Below, piece after piece: positions 48,801 through 55,623 of a DNA stretch of 64,000 nucleotides. The position numbers and the translations under genes were made by a program. The stretch is taken from contig NC_134879.1 in the NCBI RefSeq assembly GCF_041734735.1, forward strand, positions 8,546,810-8,610,809, in the 5' to 3' direction. The notes beneath the pieces were generated by a model. That model saw only the letters and a program-made list of their open reading frames with translations. It was not told the DNA's origin and did no database searches. This stretch comes from Babylonia areolata. Lineage: Eukaryota; Mollusca; Gastropoda; Neogastropoda; Buccinidae. Each line of letters opens with the position of its first letter. Positions within the stretch are counted from its first letter, which is position 1.

Positions 48801-50682
48801 ATAAATACAAGACTTGAACAAAAGTTCCACAACCAGGACAATTATGTGCAGCACAGTGGAGTCTCTCTCCCCCTCTCTCTCTTTGTTTCTCTTCTAGCAC
48901 TGTGAGGTACTAGGTCCACCACTTGCAAGACATTTTTCTGATGATAGCATCAAGAGCAAAGCAGCCTTTTAGGTAGTCAGTAAGTAACAACGGCAGCAAA
49001 GTACACTGACAGAACTCACAGGGTTGACTCCCAGAGGGTCAGAGGGGCTTTCTCCTCCATCTGTCACTCCCTCAGCAGCAGCCGGGCTGGCTTCCTTGCT
49101 GCCAGTGCCGGACGAGGTGCTCAGAGCAGCTAAGCCAGCTTCCAGCGCCTCCTTCTCCTTCACCAACGACTTGTATGCTGACACCACATCTGTAAATACA
49201 TGTGCATTATAACCAGGACAGGTTCAGAGGATATTTTTCCAGAACTTTTCCATACACACACACACAGAGAAAGAATATACACTGATATTCCATCTAGAAA
49301 CAAACTGTGCGTAACCAAGGTAATTTCAAAGGATTCGTTATACTGAGACATAAAATATGCTCACACTACACCTAGAAACACAAAATATGTACCACAATTA
49401 CAATTTCAAAGGACTTTCTATAATGACATAGAATATACACTGATGCCACACTAGAAACACAATGTGCATAACCATGACAATTTCAAAAGACTTGCTATAT
49501 AAAGACAGAATCTAGTTGTCAATGTGGGAGGTATGCAAAACTAATAACCTGCTTTACAGAGATTTATCAGTCACAAAAAGCTGAGAAATAACTGGTGATA
49601 TACAAACTTTAATTCGTTCCATCTGTCTGACAGTTCACATTCAAACTGGAAAATGATAAGAATGCTGCTATGACAACTGTTTTTTATTTCAATATCAATT
49701 CCTGAATATCTGGGAAAACCCAAAACCCCTTACTGTGAACTTCAAGTCTATTCTTTTCTATGTTTTGTGATCCAAAATTTGCCAAAACAGTTATTCTCAA
49801 AACTGAAAGAAACTGCAAGCTGATTTCAGATAATTCATATCTGCTGTGTTAAGGAATTGGCATAGGAAGGTGGGGCCCAATCCTTTTCTTCTGCTGTTTG
49901 AACCTTCCCCAACCAAAGACAGGAACCATTCACACCAGGATGGAGTGAAGAAAATTGGAATGAAGTGCCTTTCCCAAGGACACAACTGAAACAGGGCCTC
50001 AAACTGTTCACTGAACCAGAGTCCAACGCGTAACCAACTGTGCCATGGCGCTTCAATGGCAGCACCAAACAGATTTACACATGCACTCTGTAAGGCCAGC
50101 CTGACATGTACCTGTCAGCTTGTATACTGCTGATGCTGCTCCTTCAGTCCTGACATGTGCCTGGAGCGGCAGCCTAGGAAGCAGGAGAACCTGCGCATTC
50201 AGGACCAAATCCACACTCACCAGAATTTTTCCTCACTCAACCAGACCTCAAGTGGTGGTCTGGACACTAGTGATTCAGATGAGATGATAAACTGAGGTTC
50301 CATGTGTAACACACACTTAGTGCACATAATAGATCTGACAGCAATGAGAGAGTTCTCCCTGGTAAAGTTCTGTAGAAAAATCCATTTTGATAGTAAAAGA
50401 AATATACCTGAAGACTGAAAAAAGAAAAAAAAGGGGGAAAAAAGGTTGGTGCTGCACTGAAGCCATGTGGTCTTCTCAGTAAGATCAGCCTGAGTTTCAT
50501 ACAGAGAAATCTGTTGTGACAAAAAGTAAATATAAAACAATACAATATTTATCAGTTTTTCTATGTCTGAAGCTGATCCTGAAGTCCTGGCACATACCTC
50601 TCAGTTTGTTTTTATATGTCTGAAGCTGATCCTTCAGTCCTTCGATGGTCTTCACCAGCTCGTTCCGGCTGGCACGGTCCAT
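31716..50682 (-). CDS. GCC1: GRIP and coiled-coil domain golgin, GCC1 (GCC88) type, complete
   Basis: Ten coding exons join in phase to 2136 nt, 711 residues plus stop; human GCC1 is about 775. GCC88 is a peripheral trans-Golgi protein that tethers endosome-derived carriers, recruited by Arl1-GTP through its GRIP domain. Seen here: N-terminal block NELVKTIEGLKDQLQTYKNK (about residues 7-26) then VVSAYKSLVKEKEALEA; a Ser/Gly/acidic linker (to ~85); long heptad-rich coiled coil (86-650); GRIP domain (about 658-703) with GANLEYLKNVFLKFL, including the Tyr that contacts Arl1, and ITTILQFSPAEK. Blocks such as TDHVVMLREMQKLMAEERSQ, EEFERYKLRAQSVLKNK and LRKQKHQLE parallel human GCC1 in order. The end differs from GCC2-type GRIP tails. 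Introns carry transposons and several minisatellites at exon edges, but the reading frame is whole. Confidence 0.93.
32758..32815 (+). repeat. (GA)n/(CAGA)n microsatellite
   Basis: GAGAGGGAGAGAGA then (GACA)n in GCC1 intron 9. Confidence 0.9.
33038..33172 (+). repeat. GT microsatellite
   Basis: Interrupted GT with CATGCATGCGTGC; GCC1 intron 9. Confidence 0.92.
34150..34450 (+). mobile_element. SINE family A copy, degenerate
   Basis: AAATTACACATGTAAAAGTA, GGAAAAAATCTGCAGTAAAT, GGTGGTGCTGCACTGCGGTG and GAATCTCACACAGAAATATG match the family core in order. GCC1 intron 9. Confidence 0.6.
35830..36400 (-). repeat. Degenerate older part of the exon 9 donor array
   Basis: Recurring plus-strand words TTTTTGAGGATG, ACACAGCAAAAT, CACAAAGTTATGGG at ~55-75 bp spacing show the same unit, much diverged. 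It suggests the array is old and has grown at the exon side. Confidence 0.65.
36538..36955 (-). repeat. 71-bp tandem repeat carrying copies of the GCC1 exon 9 donor
   Basis: Full units begin at CTTTATGC: 36670, 36741, 36812 and 36883, an exact 71-bp period; two shorter variants lie at about 36538 and 36603. On the minus strand each unit carries the last ~21 nt of exon 9 (GTCCTCAAAAACAAGCATAA) and the donor AAA|GTAAGGGG. The copy at 36883 is the real exon end. Confidence 0.9.
36884..37029 (-). CDS. GCC1: GCC1 coding exon 9, with tandemly repeated donor
   Basis: 146 nt, (G)ALFLGSGDQQRDDSDCSLCQ.. to ..SVLKNKHK, including REEFERYKLRAQSVLKNK (human KEEFERYKMRAQVVLKSK). Acceptor TTGTTCAG|CG. The donor AAA|GTAAGGGG is assigned here because it is the first of several identical copies and keeps the exon phase correct for exon 10. 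Using a later copy adds 71 nt and breaks the frame. Confidence 0.9.
37588..37801 (-). CDS. GCC1: GCC1 coding exon 8
   Basis: 214 nt, VIQKLKDRLTQLDVENTALV.. to ..QQSETPVDIS plus the first base of a Gly codon. Human reads AIQKLKERILQLDLENKTLA. Acceptor CCTGACAG|GTG, donor AGTG|GTGAGAAG. A 39-bp minisatellite starts ~18 bp upstream of the acceptor. Confidence 0.93.
37820..38945 (+). repeat. 39-bp minisatellite (~28 copies) in GCC1 intron 7
   Basis: Unit TGTTCACACACAGACATGTC followed by ACTTCTACATCACCACCAT. Because 39 is a multiple of three and the unit lacks stops, three plus frames and one minus frame stay open for 279-435 codons, giving 13-residue repeats (for example HTQTCHFYITTIV). No start context, splice or homology supports coding. 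It begins ~18 bp from the acceptor of exon 8. Confidence 0.92.
39228..39401 (-). CDS. GCC1: GCC1 coding exon 7
   Basis: 174 nt, 58 residues, TQHQQAVQQEQCKASEAECR.. to ..NYERLRFQDQQ; includes SSLEDKLSELSEVVGNYE, matching human ALENQISEVSELLGTYE. Acceptor TGTGCTCAG|ACC lies ~18 bp from a kilobase-long minisatellite; donor CAG|GTGTGTGC leads straight into (GT)n. Confidence 0.93.
39419..40395 (+). repeat. Purine-rich minisatellite (~16-bp unit) in GCC1 intron 6
   Basis: About 975 bp of GAAGGAGTGAAGGAAT-type units with occasional deletions; on the plus strand over 90% A/G. The open frames rich in Ser-Phe-Leu-His on the minus strand are products of the repeat. It starts ~18 bp from the exon 7 acceptor. 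Confidence 0.92.
40430..40570 (+). mobile_element. 3' end of a SINE ending in (GAA)n
   Basis: AAAAGCCCACTCGTGTATAT then GAAGTTGCAGCCCATGAACG and (AAGAAG)n, a tail I recognise as recurrent in gastropod genomes. It ends the purine-rich array in GCC1 intron 6. Confidence 0.55.
41000..42167 (+). mobile_element. L2/CR1-type LINE, 3' third
   Basis: From NDDKTEFMITCPKKF (41051) through VRSLGVILDQSLSFQQHISN, RLDYCNSLLAGLP, RIQNNAARLICR, LQSLHWLPVSD and YTPSRQLRSSSDTQLL, SFSFQSPKTWNKLPDNL to a natural stop near 41768. Only one in-frame stop (~41482) interrupts a 240-codon stretch, so it is a fairly young copy. The 3' UTR has GT microsatellites and ends in GTGCTATATAAG then (ATT)n at about 42147-42165, the typical tail. 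It lies in the GCC1 intron between exons 7 and 6. Confidence 0.88.
42543..42734 (-). CDS. GCC1: GCC1 coding exon 6
   Basis: 192 nt, 64 residues, from LDETRRSLQDQTSRSAMSEQ to LDLQKELSSLK; continuous heptads. Acceptor TTGTTCAG|CTG, donor AAG|GTGTGCTG. A run of 27 T (about 42786-42812) lies just upstream in the intron. Confidence 0.92.
42786..42812 (+). repeat. Poly(T) 27
   Basis: Uninterrupted T run; A-run on the GCC1 sense strand, ~50 nt upstream of the exon 6 acceptor. Confidence 0.9.
43155..43536 (+). mobile_element. tRNA-headed SINE, family A, near full length
   Basis: Head GAGCTATGGCCTAGTGGTAA with B-box-like GGTTCAAGTCC (43210-43220), then the shared core CGGATGAGATGAAGTC, AAAAGAGCCCACGGCA, CTGGCAAAATTCTGTAGAA and TTTCACACAGACATATTTGT. 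Same core recurs at 20958, 34150 and 50165 (plus) and 3783 and 10335 (minus). Family name not assigned. Confidence 0.8.
43546..44463 (+). mobile_element. Non-autonomous piggyBac-like element, copy B
   Basis: 918 bp between TTAA sites (43542-43545, 44464-44467), in the GCC1 intron between exons 6 and 5. Same family and orientation as copy A, with the right end reading inward CCCTTTCGCTGCCAGG, an even closer match to piggyBac ends. It keeps a 28-nt segment missing from A and lacks ~120 bp present near A's right end. An open frame (43756-44025) ends in DAQKELKCKFEGEDSDEHLL, an acidic stretch that may descend from a transposase N terminus. It starts within 10 bp of the end of a SINE. Confidence 0.82.
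44538..44666 (-). CDS. GCC1: GCC1 coding exon 5
   Basis: 129 nt, 43 residues, starting LKGRIRSQQLEREKEQTDHV and ending KEQLELQ. It includes DHVVMLREMQKLMAEERSQK, a strong match to human DHALMLRELQKLLQEERTQR. Acceptor GTTCAG|TTG, donor CAG|GTAGGGAA. Confidence 0.93.
45084..45185 (+). mobile_element. SINE family C fragment
   Basis: AGTTTCTCAAGGAAGCGTCC and GATGCCTGACAGCAGCATAC are the diagnostic blocks of a short SINE that also occurs at 54215 and 15180. GCC1 intron 3 to 4 region. Confidence 0.65.
45311..45400 (-). CDS. GCC1: GCC1 coding exon 4
   Basis: 90 nt, 30 residues, QEIEDLQDKMDRERQQMLSK then KTENDQQIQE; parallels human GCC1 QDLEDASNKAEEERARLEG. Acceptor CAATGCAG|CAA, donor GAA|GTGAGTGG; phase 0 at both ends. 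Confidence 0.9.
45533..45662 (+). repeat. 43-bp tandem repeat, three copies
   Basis: GATTCCTGTTCTGTACAAAC then TACTACCCTGCATGTATCAAACT three times with one difference; recent. GCC1 intron 3. Confidence 0.9.
46090..46165 (-). mobile_element. tRNA-like head with T-run terminator
   Basis: Minus strand reads GGAGCCACGACAGTATATTG.., has the perfect B box GGTTCGAGTC and ends CAGGAC followed by eleven T, a pol III terminator. T-arm and acceptor stems do not pair well, so I call it SINE-derived or a tRNA pseudogene. Confidence 0.5.
46166..47800. other. GCC1 intron 3, unassigned
   Basis: 46166-46950 has CpGs and a base composition unlike the flanks and a 60-codon minus frame (46831-46649) of no known family; probably part of an insertion headed by the tRNA-like unit. 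47520-47545 is (CA)n. Confidence 0.4.
48091..48216 (-). CDS. GCC1: GCC1 coding exon 3
   Basis: 126 nt, 42 residues, PTSEEVTALKDQLKTLTVSL.. to ..FVADNKQLR, coiled coil. Acceptor CTGCTGCAG|CCC, donor AGG|GTAATATG followed by GT-rich intron. A dispersed repeat begins about 20 bp upstream of the acceptor (48238). Confidence 0.92.
48238..48720 (+). repeat. Unclassified dispersed repeat, copy 2
   Basis: Same family as 22612-23050. Its first ~110 bp are locally duplicated (AAGTTAAGGAACACTCG and AAGTTAAGGACCACTCG). It begins ~20 bp from the acceptor of GCC1 exon 3, which has kept a good polypyrimidine/CAG. Confidence 0.6.
49020..49189 (-). CDS. GCC1: GCC1 coding exon 2
   Basis: 170 nt: (D)VVSAYKSLVKEKEALEAG.. 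then a Ser/Gly/Ala/Glu-rich linker ending ..PSDPLGVNP. Acceptor TTTACAG|AT, donor CCT|GTGAGTTC. The first 18 residues match the human GCC1 block VVRAYKSLLKEKEALEAS; the linker is much shorter than in human, which explains most of the length difference. Confidence 0.92.
49845..50060 (-). mobile_element. tRNA-headed SINE, family B
   Basis: On the minus strand it starts AGCGCCATGGCACAGTTGGT (tRNA-like with an A box), has a B-box-like GTTTGAGGCCC, then GTTGTGTCCTTGGGAAAGGC and a tail rich in GGGCCCCACC. Related segments occur at 26735-26960 and, inverted, 30790-30960. GCC1 intron 1. Confidence 0.65.
50100..50165 (-). repeat. Third, distant copy of the exon 1 edge with a GT donor
   Basis: Minus strand GGACTGAAGGAGCAGCATCA then GCAGTATACAAGCTGACAG|GTACATG resembles exon 1 plus donor; in the exon frame it has a stop. 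It is separated from the other copies by the SINE at 50165-50540. Confidence 0.65.
50165..50540 (+). mobile_element. SINE family A copy
   Basis: Core segments CAGATGAGATGATAAACTGA, CCTGGTAAAGTTCTGTAGAA and TTTCATACAGAGAAATCTG line up with 43155-43536; the tRNA head is worn. It separates two copies of a duplicated GCC1 exon-1 edge (50100-50165 and 50563-50597). Confidence 0.75.
50563..50612 (-). repeat. Partial duplicate of GCC1 exon 1 3' edge
   Basis: Minus strand GGACTTCAGGATCAGCTTCA then GACATAGAAAAACTGA follows the real donor at once and repeats exon text GGACTGAAGGATCAGCTTCA then GACATATAAAAACAAACTGA. Confidence 0.8.
50598..50682 (-). CDS. GCC1: GCC1 coding exon 1 (start codon)
   Basis: 85 nt encoding MDRASRNELVKTIEGLKDQL.. 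ending ..KNKLR plus one base. This Met is preferred because the conserved block begins six residues later; the open frame continues upstream for 28 codons of low-similarity sequence, with a possible acceptor (GTGCCAG|C, near 50757) that would make it 5' UTR. Donor AGAG|GTATGTGC. The intron repeats the last ~40 nt of this exon. Confidence 0.9.
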
Positions 50683-50859
50683 GTTGTACACCTGGTAACT
50701 CTGGGCAGCACTCGCACTGAGCTCACTGGACCATGCTGTCACAGTGTCACTGCTGGCACACAACACGAAACAGGGCTAGAAAATGGTGCCATTAACCTGT
50801 ATGACATTATTTACACAGAGAAAGAGCTGGAAATTCTGAAAGAGGAAGAGGTGATCAAG

Positions 50860-51395
50860 AGATCAACCTCTGGCAGCTTTGACATGTTTGAGATGAATAG
50901 TATCTGGCAGTTTTGTCCATTTTCTAGATATTTACTGTATTGTACCCCTGACTTGCTTGAAAAAAATACTGACTGGCAGAATTTAGTAGTTTGAGATGAA
51001 CAGTATCTGGCAGCATTGAGTAGTTTGAGACATATAGCACTTGACAGCTTTGAGTATTTTGAGATATAAATAGTATCTTACAGCTTTGACTAGTTTGCGG
51101 TACAACATTATCTGGCAGCTTTGACTAATTCTAGATAATTACTGTGTGGCATCTTCAGCAACTCTGAAACAAATACTATCTGGCAGCTCTGCCTAGTTCC
51201 AAACATTCTGTGGCATCTTTGGCTAGTTGAAGACAAATACTATCTGGCATCTTTAGCTAGTTTGAGCTTTGCCTATATTTTCAAACACGGTGAGGCACCT
51301 AGTTTAGGGCAACCATTGTCTGTCAGCTTAGCCTAGTTTGTAGCAAATGTTGTGTGGCAGCTTTGACTAGTTTGAGATGAACATTGTGAGTAGCA
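50860..51395 (+). repeat. Degenerate ~42-bp tandem repeat upstream of GCC1
   Basis: About a dozen diverged units of the form TAGTATCTGGCAGCTTTGAC plus TAGTTTGAGATGAA. It lies just upstream of the first coding exon, in the 5' intron or UTR. Confidence 0.75.
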
Positions 51396-52383
51396 TTTTT
51401 TTTTCTTTAGCATGTTTTCCCCCAATTCTTACATTTTGTGTGGAAGTGCAATTTGGTCCTCTTACCCAGATCTTCCATAGGGCACAAATATTACCTTTTG
51501 CTTATTGCAGTATCAACTTATCTATTTATTGTAGTATTAATAACGGTTTAAAAATACTCTCCTTTTTTCAGACATGAATGCATGCACACACATGCACACA
51601 CTCCCCCACCCTCCCCCTACACTTTTCTTCCATAACAGGACAGTCATGTTTACAGCACTGTTTTTACAATGGCACTGACAGTACAGGTTATTTTGTATCC
51701 ACATCATCCTGTCAAGATAAAAAAAAAGAGTGTCCCCTTCACAAATCACAATCTTAGATTAATAAAGATGACAATCAGTGTTAACAACATATTTACCTTT
51801 TTAGATCCATCTGGTCCTCTTTTATCAATGTGTCTTACCCCGGAGAGTTAGGTATTTCCCCACATGTACAAGAACCCTCCAATCCCACTTGAAAAAGACT
51901 TGTAATATCAAAGTTAAGGAAGTATTTACAGTACAGGCTTTGGCTTTGCCTTAATCATACTCTGACCCATAGCCACACCCACACACAGGAGGAAACATGA
52001 CTGTGCGACAGCTGCCTCCTGGTTTATTTGGTGTAAAATATTGAAAAAAATCATTACAGCTTAACTGCACCTGGCACAACCCGCACACACAAACACAGCA
52101 AGCATGCGACTTCAGTGTAAATCTGCAATCAATATAAGTAAACAGCTCTTAGTCTGACTCTTCTCGTCTGTGTAAGTGGGCTAAACTCTAATGCATCAAA
52201 AAGTGGGCTTATGTCTGTGACTATTTCTGAGGATGAACATGCTGGGTAAATTTGTGTTTCCATAACCCACCAAATGCTGACACTGATTATGTGATCTTTA
52301 GCATACACATTTGGTCTTTTACATGTGCATACACACATAGGAGGTCATAACAGACAGTAACAGGCCAGCATATGTCCTGATGG

Positions 52384-52519
52384 CTGACCTAGGAGACAGG
52401 AAGAATAGATACATATATCTCCTTTACCTAGGAGATAGGAAGAATAGATACATATATCTCCTTTACCTAGGAGATGGGAAGAATAGATACATATACTTCC
52501 TTAACCTAGGAGAAAGAAA

Positions 52520-52520
<1 letters not shown>
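52384..52520 (+). repeat. 39-bp tandem repeat, about 3.5 copies
   Basis: CTAGGAGATAGGAAGAATAG then ATACATATATCTCCTTTAC repeated, then (TA)n at 52525-52551 and a SINE. Confidence 0.88.
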
Positions 52521-52554
<34 letters not shown>

Positions 52555-52556
<2 letters not shown>

Positions 52557-52655
52557 CTCTTAATCTACCAGGATATTAGGATTGAACTCAGGACCCTCAG
52601 ATTTAAAATCCCTTTCTCTAACAAATGGGCTATCCTGCCTGTCCCTCTTTCCCAG
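52555..52655 (-). mobile_element. tRNA-headed SINE, minus strand
   Basis: On the minus strand GGATAGCCCATTTGTTAGAG (A box), GAGTTCAATCC (B box), ending in (TA)n at 52525-52551. Beyond that lies a 39-bp tandem repeat. Confidence 0.6.
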
Positions 52656-53271
52656 ATCTGCCATAATCGAAACAGATTGATAAAAAAAAAAAAGCAAAAA
52701 AAAAAGCTCTTATTGATACGGTTGATTCAGCTTCAGATGTTTTCAATTGCCTGGCATAAAGTACACTAACATTATGATATATAATGGCAATTTGTTGAAT
52801 TATATCAACGCACACACACGTACACACACAGGCACACACACATAGCCACACAGAGGTGCACATACATGACAAAATAACAACAACAAACAAAACAATTAAA
52901 AATACAAAAAAAGAGCAGCAACAAAATGTTAACGTGGTCCCCAAATCTATGTGGTTCAATAATTTACTTTATTAGTTTTATTAAACTATTTTAACAGGAA
53001 AATATTTCTCAATTTGTAAAAAGTCCAGGCCTTGATCATGTGAAGTTCCATCAAACTATACTACAGACACTGGTAGTAATATTGCTGCTAAACAGTTATA
53101 CCACTACTTTCACTGATCATACATCAGTCTACGTAAGTTACTCAAACAGTCTAAGGTTAAACTGCATTGGTTCTAAACATCATAACCAATGGAACACTGA
53201 ACTGAGAATAATTCTAGGTCCTATGATTATTTTGTAACACATTCTAAATTGACAGAGGAATCAACATACTG

Positions 53272-53372
53272 GTGTGTGTGTTTGAGTGTGTGTGTGTGTG
53301 TGTGTGTGTGTGTTGTGGGAATGAGTACAGGACTGGAAGACTATTCAAAACAAAATGTAGAAGGGAGTCAGG

Positions 53373-53424
<52 letters not shown>

Positions 53425-53486
53425 GTGGTCACTGATGTGTCGCATACACAGCTGTTGTGCCTGACAGTGTCATTGTAACACACGCA

Positions 53487-53528
<42 letters not shown>
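53272..53528 (+). repeat. GT and CA runs in opposite polarity
   Basis: (GT)n at 53284-53312 and 53374-53421, then (CA)n at 53480-53528; the last two could form a foldback. Confidence 0.93.
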
Positions 53529-53529
<1 letters not shown>

Positions 53530-53749
53530 TGCTTCAATGTATCTTGAAATGCGAAAGCACAATGCGACAAATATTGATAAGCACTTTTTAGAATCTTTTC
53601 CTATATATCATATGCCAATAAAGTCTCAATAACGACAACATACATGATAAGAACAAATATCAAAAGTGTGAAAAATCCACCTCCTTTCCCTGAAGAAATG
53701 GCAACCAGGATAGTGAAAGGGAGACAATTCTTTCGCTTTCCCTAACTTT

Positions 53750-53905
53750 CTGTACACATGTACACTTCCGGTTACAGCAACCGGATCGTGTTTGCGTTTG
53801 CATGCCTGCACTCAGCAACCGTTGCATGGGGCGGAATCTGAGGACAAAATTTTGACGCTAGATCTGTCATCAGTTCTTTCCTTGTTGCTGACCGTGCACT
53901 ATCAG
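53750..53905. promoter_or_regulatory. Candidate bidirectional promoter upstream of GCC1, with a plus-strand first exon
   Basis: CACTTCCGG at 53763-53771 is, on the minus strand, CCGGAAGTG, the canonical ETS/GABP site of housekeeping promoters. Next to it GTTACAGCAAC resembles an RFX X-box, and the segment to ~53835 has several CpGs in an otherwise CpG-poor area. On the plus strand a perfect 5' splice site CAG|GTAAGC follows (donor at 53906), suggesting a noncoding first exon of a plus-strand transcript. It is the best candidate start of GCC1 transcription, 3 kb before its start codon, but I could not place the GCC1 5' UTR donor. Confidence 0.4.
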
Positions 53906-54214
53906 GTAAGCTTAATTGTGTGGGAATGCTGTCGTTGCACAAATTATAACTAGATCTATAACATGTAGTGTTTTTTTCTGCCGTAGTTCTCCACTAGCAC
54001 GAATTATATCCATGAAATGTTGTGTTTTTTCTGCCATAATAGTACCCAACTAATGTACATTTAATACATGATCTGACATTGGAGCACAGATTATGGATTA
54101 TTCCAGTTTTACCAGTACCACTGGGGGCCTACATTGAGGCAGGGGGTGGACTGGCCTCGATGGATCATTTTTCCAAAGAGAAGAGAGCTGGCAGTGTGTG
54201 TGTAACATTGGGGA

Positions 54215-54380
54215 GTTAAGTTACTCAAGGAGGCGTCGTTGCGTTCGGTGCCTGACCAGCAGCATAACCCAACCGGCTGGGTAGAAAAGTGGAGGGTTGG
54301 GGGATCTGCGCACAGGAGTAGGACTAGTGTTGGTTCTGCCTGAAACCAGCCGACTTGACTTGACTTGACATGTACGACGT
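54215..54380 (+). mobile_element. SINE family C copy
   Basis: GTTACTCAAGGAGGCGTCGT, TGCCTGACCAGCAGCATAAC and a tail of (CTTGA)n at about 54354-54369. Lies beside the 3' end of the CR1/Jockey LINE. Confidence 0.65.
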
Positions 54381-54931
54381 TTGAGGCCCTGTTAAAAGGC
54401 CTGTTCCTTGTTCTGTGGATATTAACTATATTCTTTGCAGCATGCGTGACTGGCGAATGGAGCAATAGTAATAATAAGCTATAAGGTCTGAATCCACCTA
54501 ATAACATTAACAATTTGGTGAGTACATAGTGGGGAAATTTTTCCAGTGGCAGTCGAGTCAGTTCTTAAAAGAGTTGATGGAAGGTGCAATTATGATGTTG
54601 TTGGGCAAACTGTTCCTGAGGGAGACAACCCAGTTTGAGAAAAAATTTCTGCTGATGTTGAGCCTGTGTCGGTTTTTCTGGAGCTTGAGGCTGTGCCCTT
54701 GTAGATCTCTTACGCAGGCAAGCTCTTACTTTGGCAGTTCACCTTAATCATATCTCCTCAGTGGTGTCGATGTTCTAGGCTTGGCAGTCTCAGAATTTTC
54801 AGTCTCTCCTGATATGGTTCATCCCTCAGGGATTTCATCAGCTTTGTTGCTCTGCGTTGTACATCCTCTATTTTGCTGCACAATGTTTTCTGCTGTGGCT
54901 ACCAGACACAGTGACCATATTCCAATAGTGG

Positions 54932-55606
54932 TCAGACAAGGGTCTTGTACAATTGTACAAAGGTCTGTTGTGTCAGGTGGTCAAAGGATCTTCGAAAAAT
55001 GCCAACAATTCTGTTTGCTTTTGCTGTAGACTGTGCGATCTGTTCCTTGAAGTATAGTCCACTACCAATAAATACTCCTAGGCCCTTCTCAACCTCACTT
55101 TCTGCCAGGATAAACTGTGACTCACTTCCTTTTCTGTTGCTAGCTTTCATGTTGTATGTCACATCAGATGCTTTCCCTCCCAGTTTGAGGACACAGCACT
55201 TGTGTGGATGGAAATGGAGTTGCCATTTGTTTGTCCAGTTCTGAAGTTGGTCTAGATCATCCTGTAGGTCTTGAGGGCCTTGGTCGGTGTCGGTCCTGGC
55301 ATAGAGCTTTGTGTCGTCAGCGAACATCTTTACGTTGCTTTTCATGTGTCTAGGGAGATCATTGATAAAAGTGACGAAAAGAATGGGACCAAGAACGCTG
55401 CCTTGAGGTATTCCACTGGTCACGTCAGCTTCTGATGAATGTGTTCCATTGACAACAACCTGTTCATGTCTACCAGTCAGGAAATCAGAGATCCAGTCCA
55501 ATACTTTGCCCCGGATTCCAAGAGCTGCTACTTTTGTCAGCATTCTGCGATGAGGTACTGATTTGAAGGTAATCCATGTAGATGATATCAACATTGCCAC
55601 CATCAT
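54932..55606 (-). pseudogene. LINE reverse transcriptase, C-terminal half
   Basis: Open for 224 codons. SVPHRRMLTKVAALGIRGKV, then VLDWISDFLTGRHEQVVVNG, TSGIPQGSVLGPILF, NDLPRHMKSNVKMFADDTKL (FADD catalytic pair) and a connection/thumb region. Continues the element from 55624 onward in another frame. Confidence 0.87.
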
Positions 55607-55623
55607 CTAAGATTTTGGTCCAG

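Larger units (their letters stand above)
51396..53270. other. GCC1 5' region
   Basis: Apart from the 39-bp repeat, (TA)n and SINE, nothing recognised. A GCC1 5' UTR exon might lie here or at 53.7 kb. Confidence 0.4.

Noticed and set aside
31716-50682. GCC2 or golgin-245 instead of GCC1
   Set aside because: Size, block order and the GRIP tail (ITTILQFSPAEK then a short end) fit GCC1; GCC2/golgin-245 are far longer with different tails. From memory of the families, so a search should confirm.
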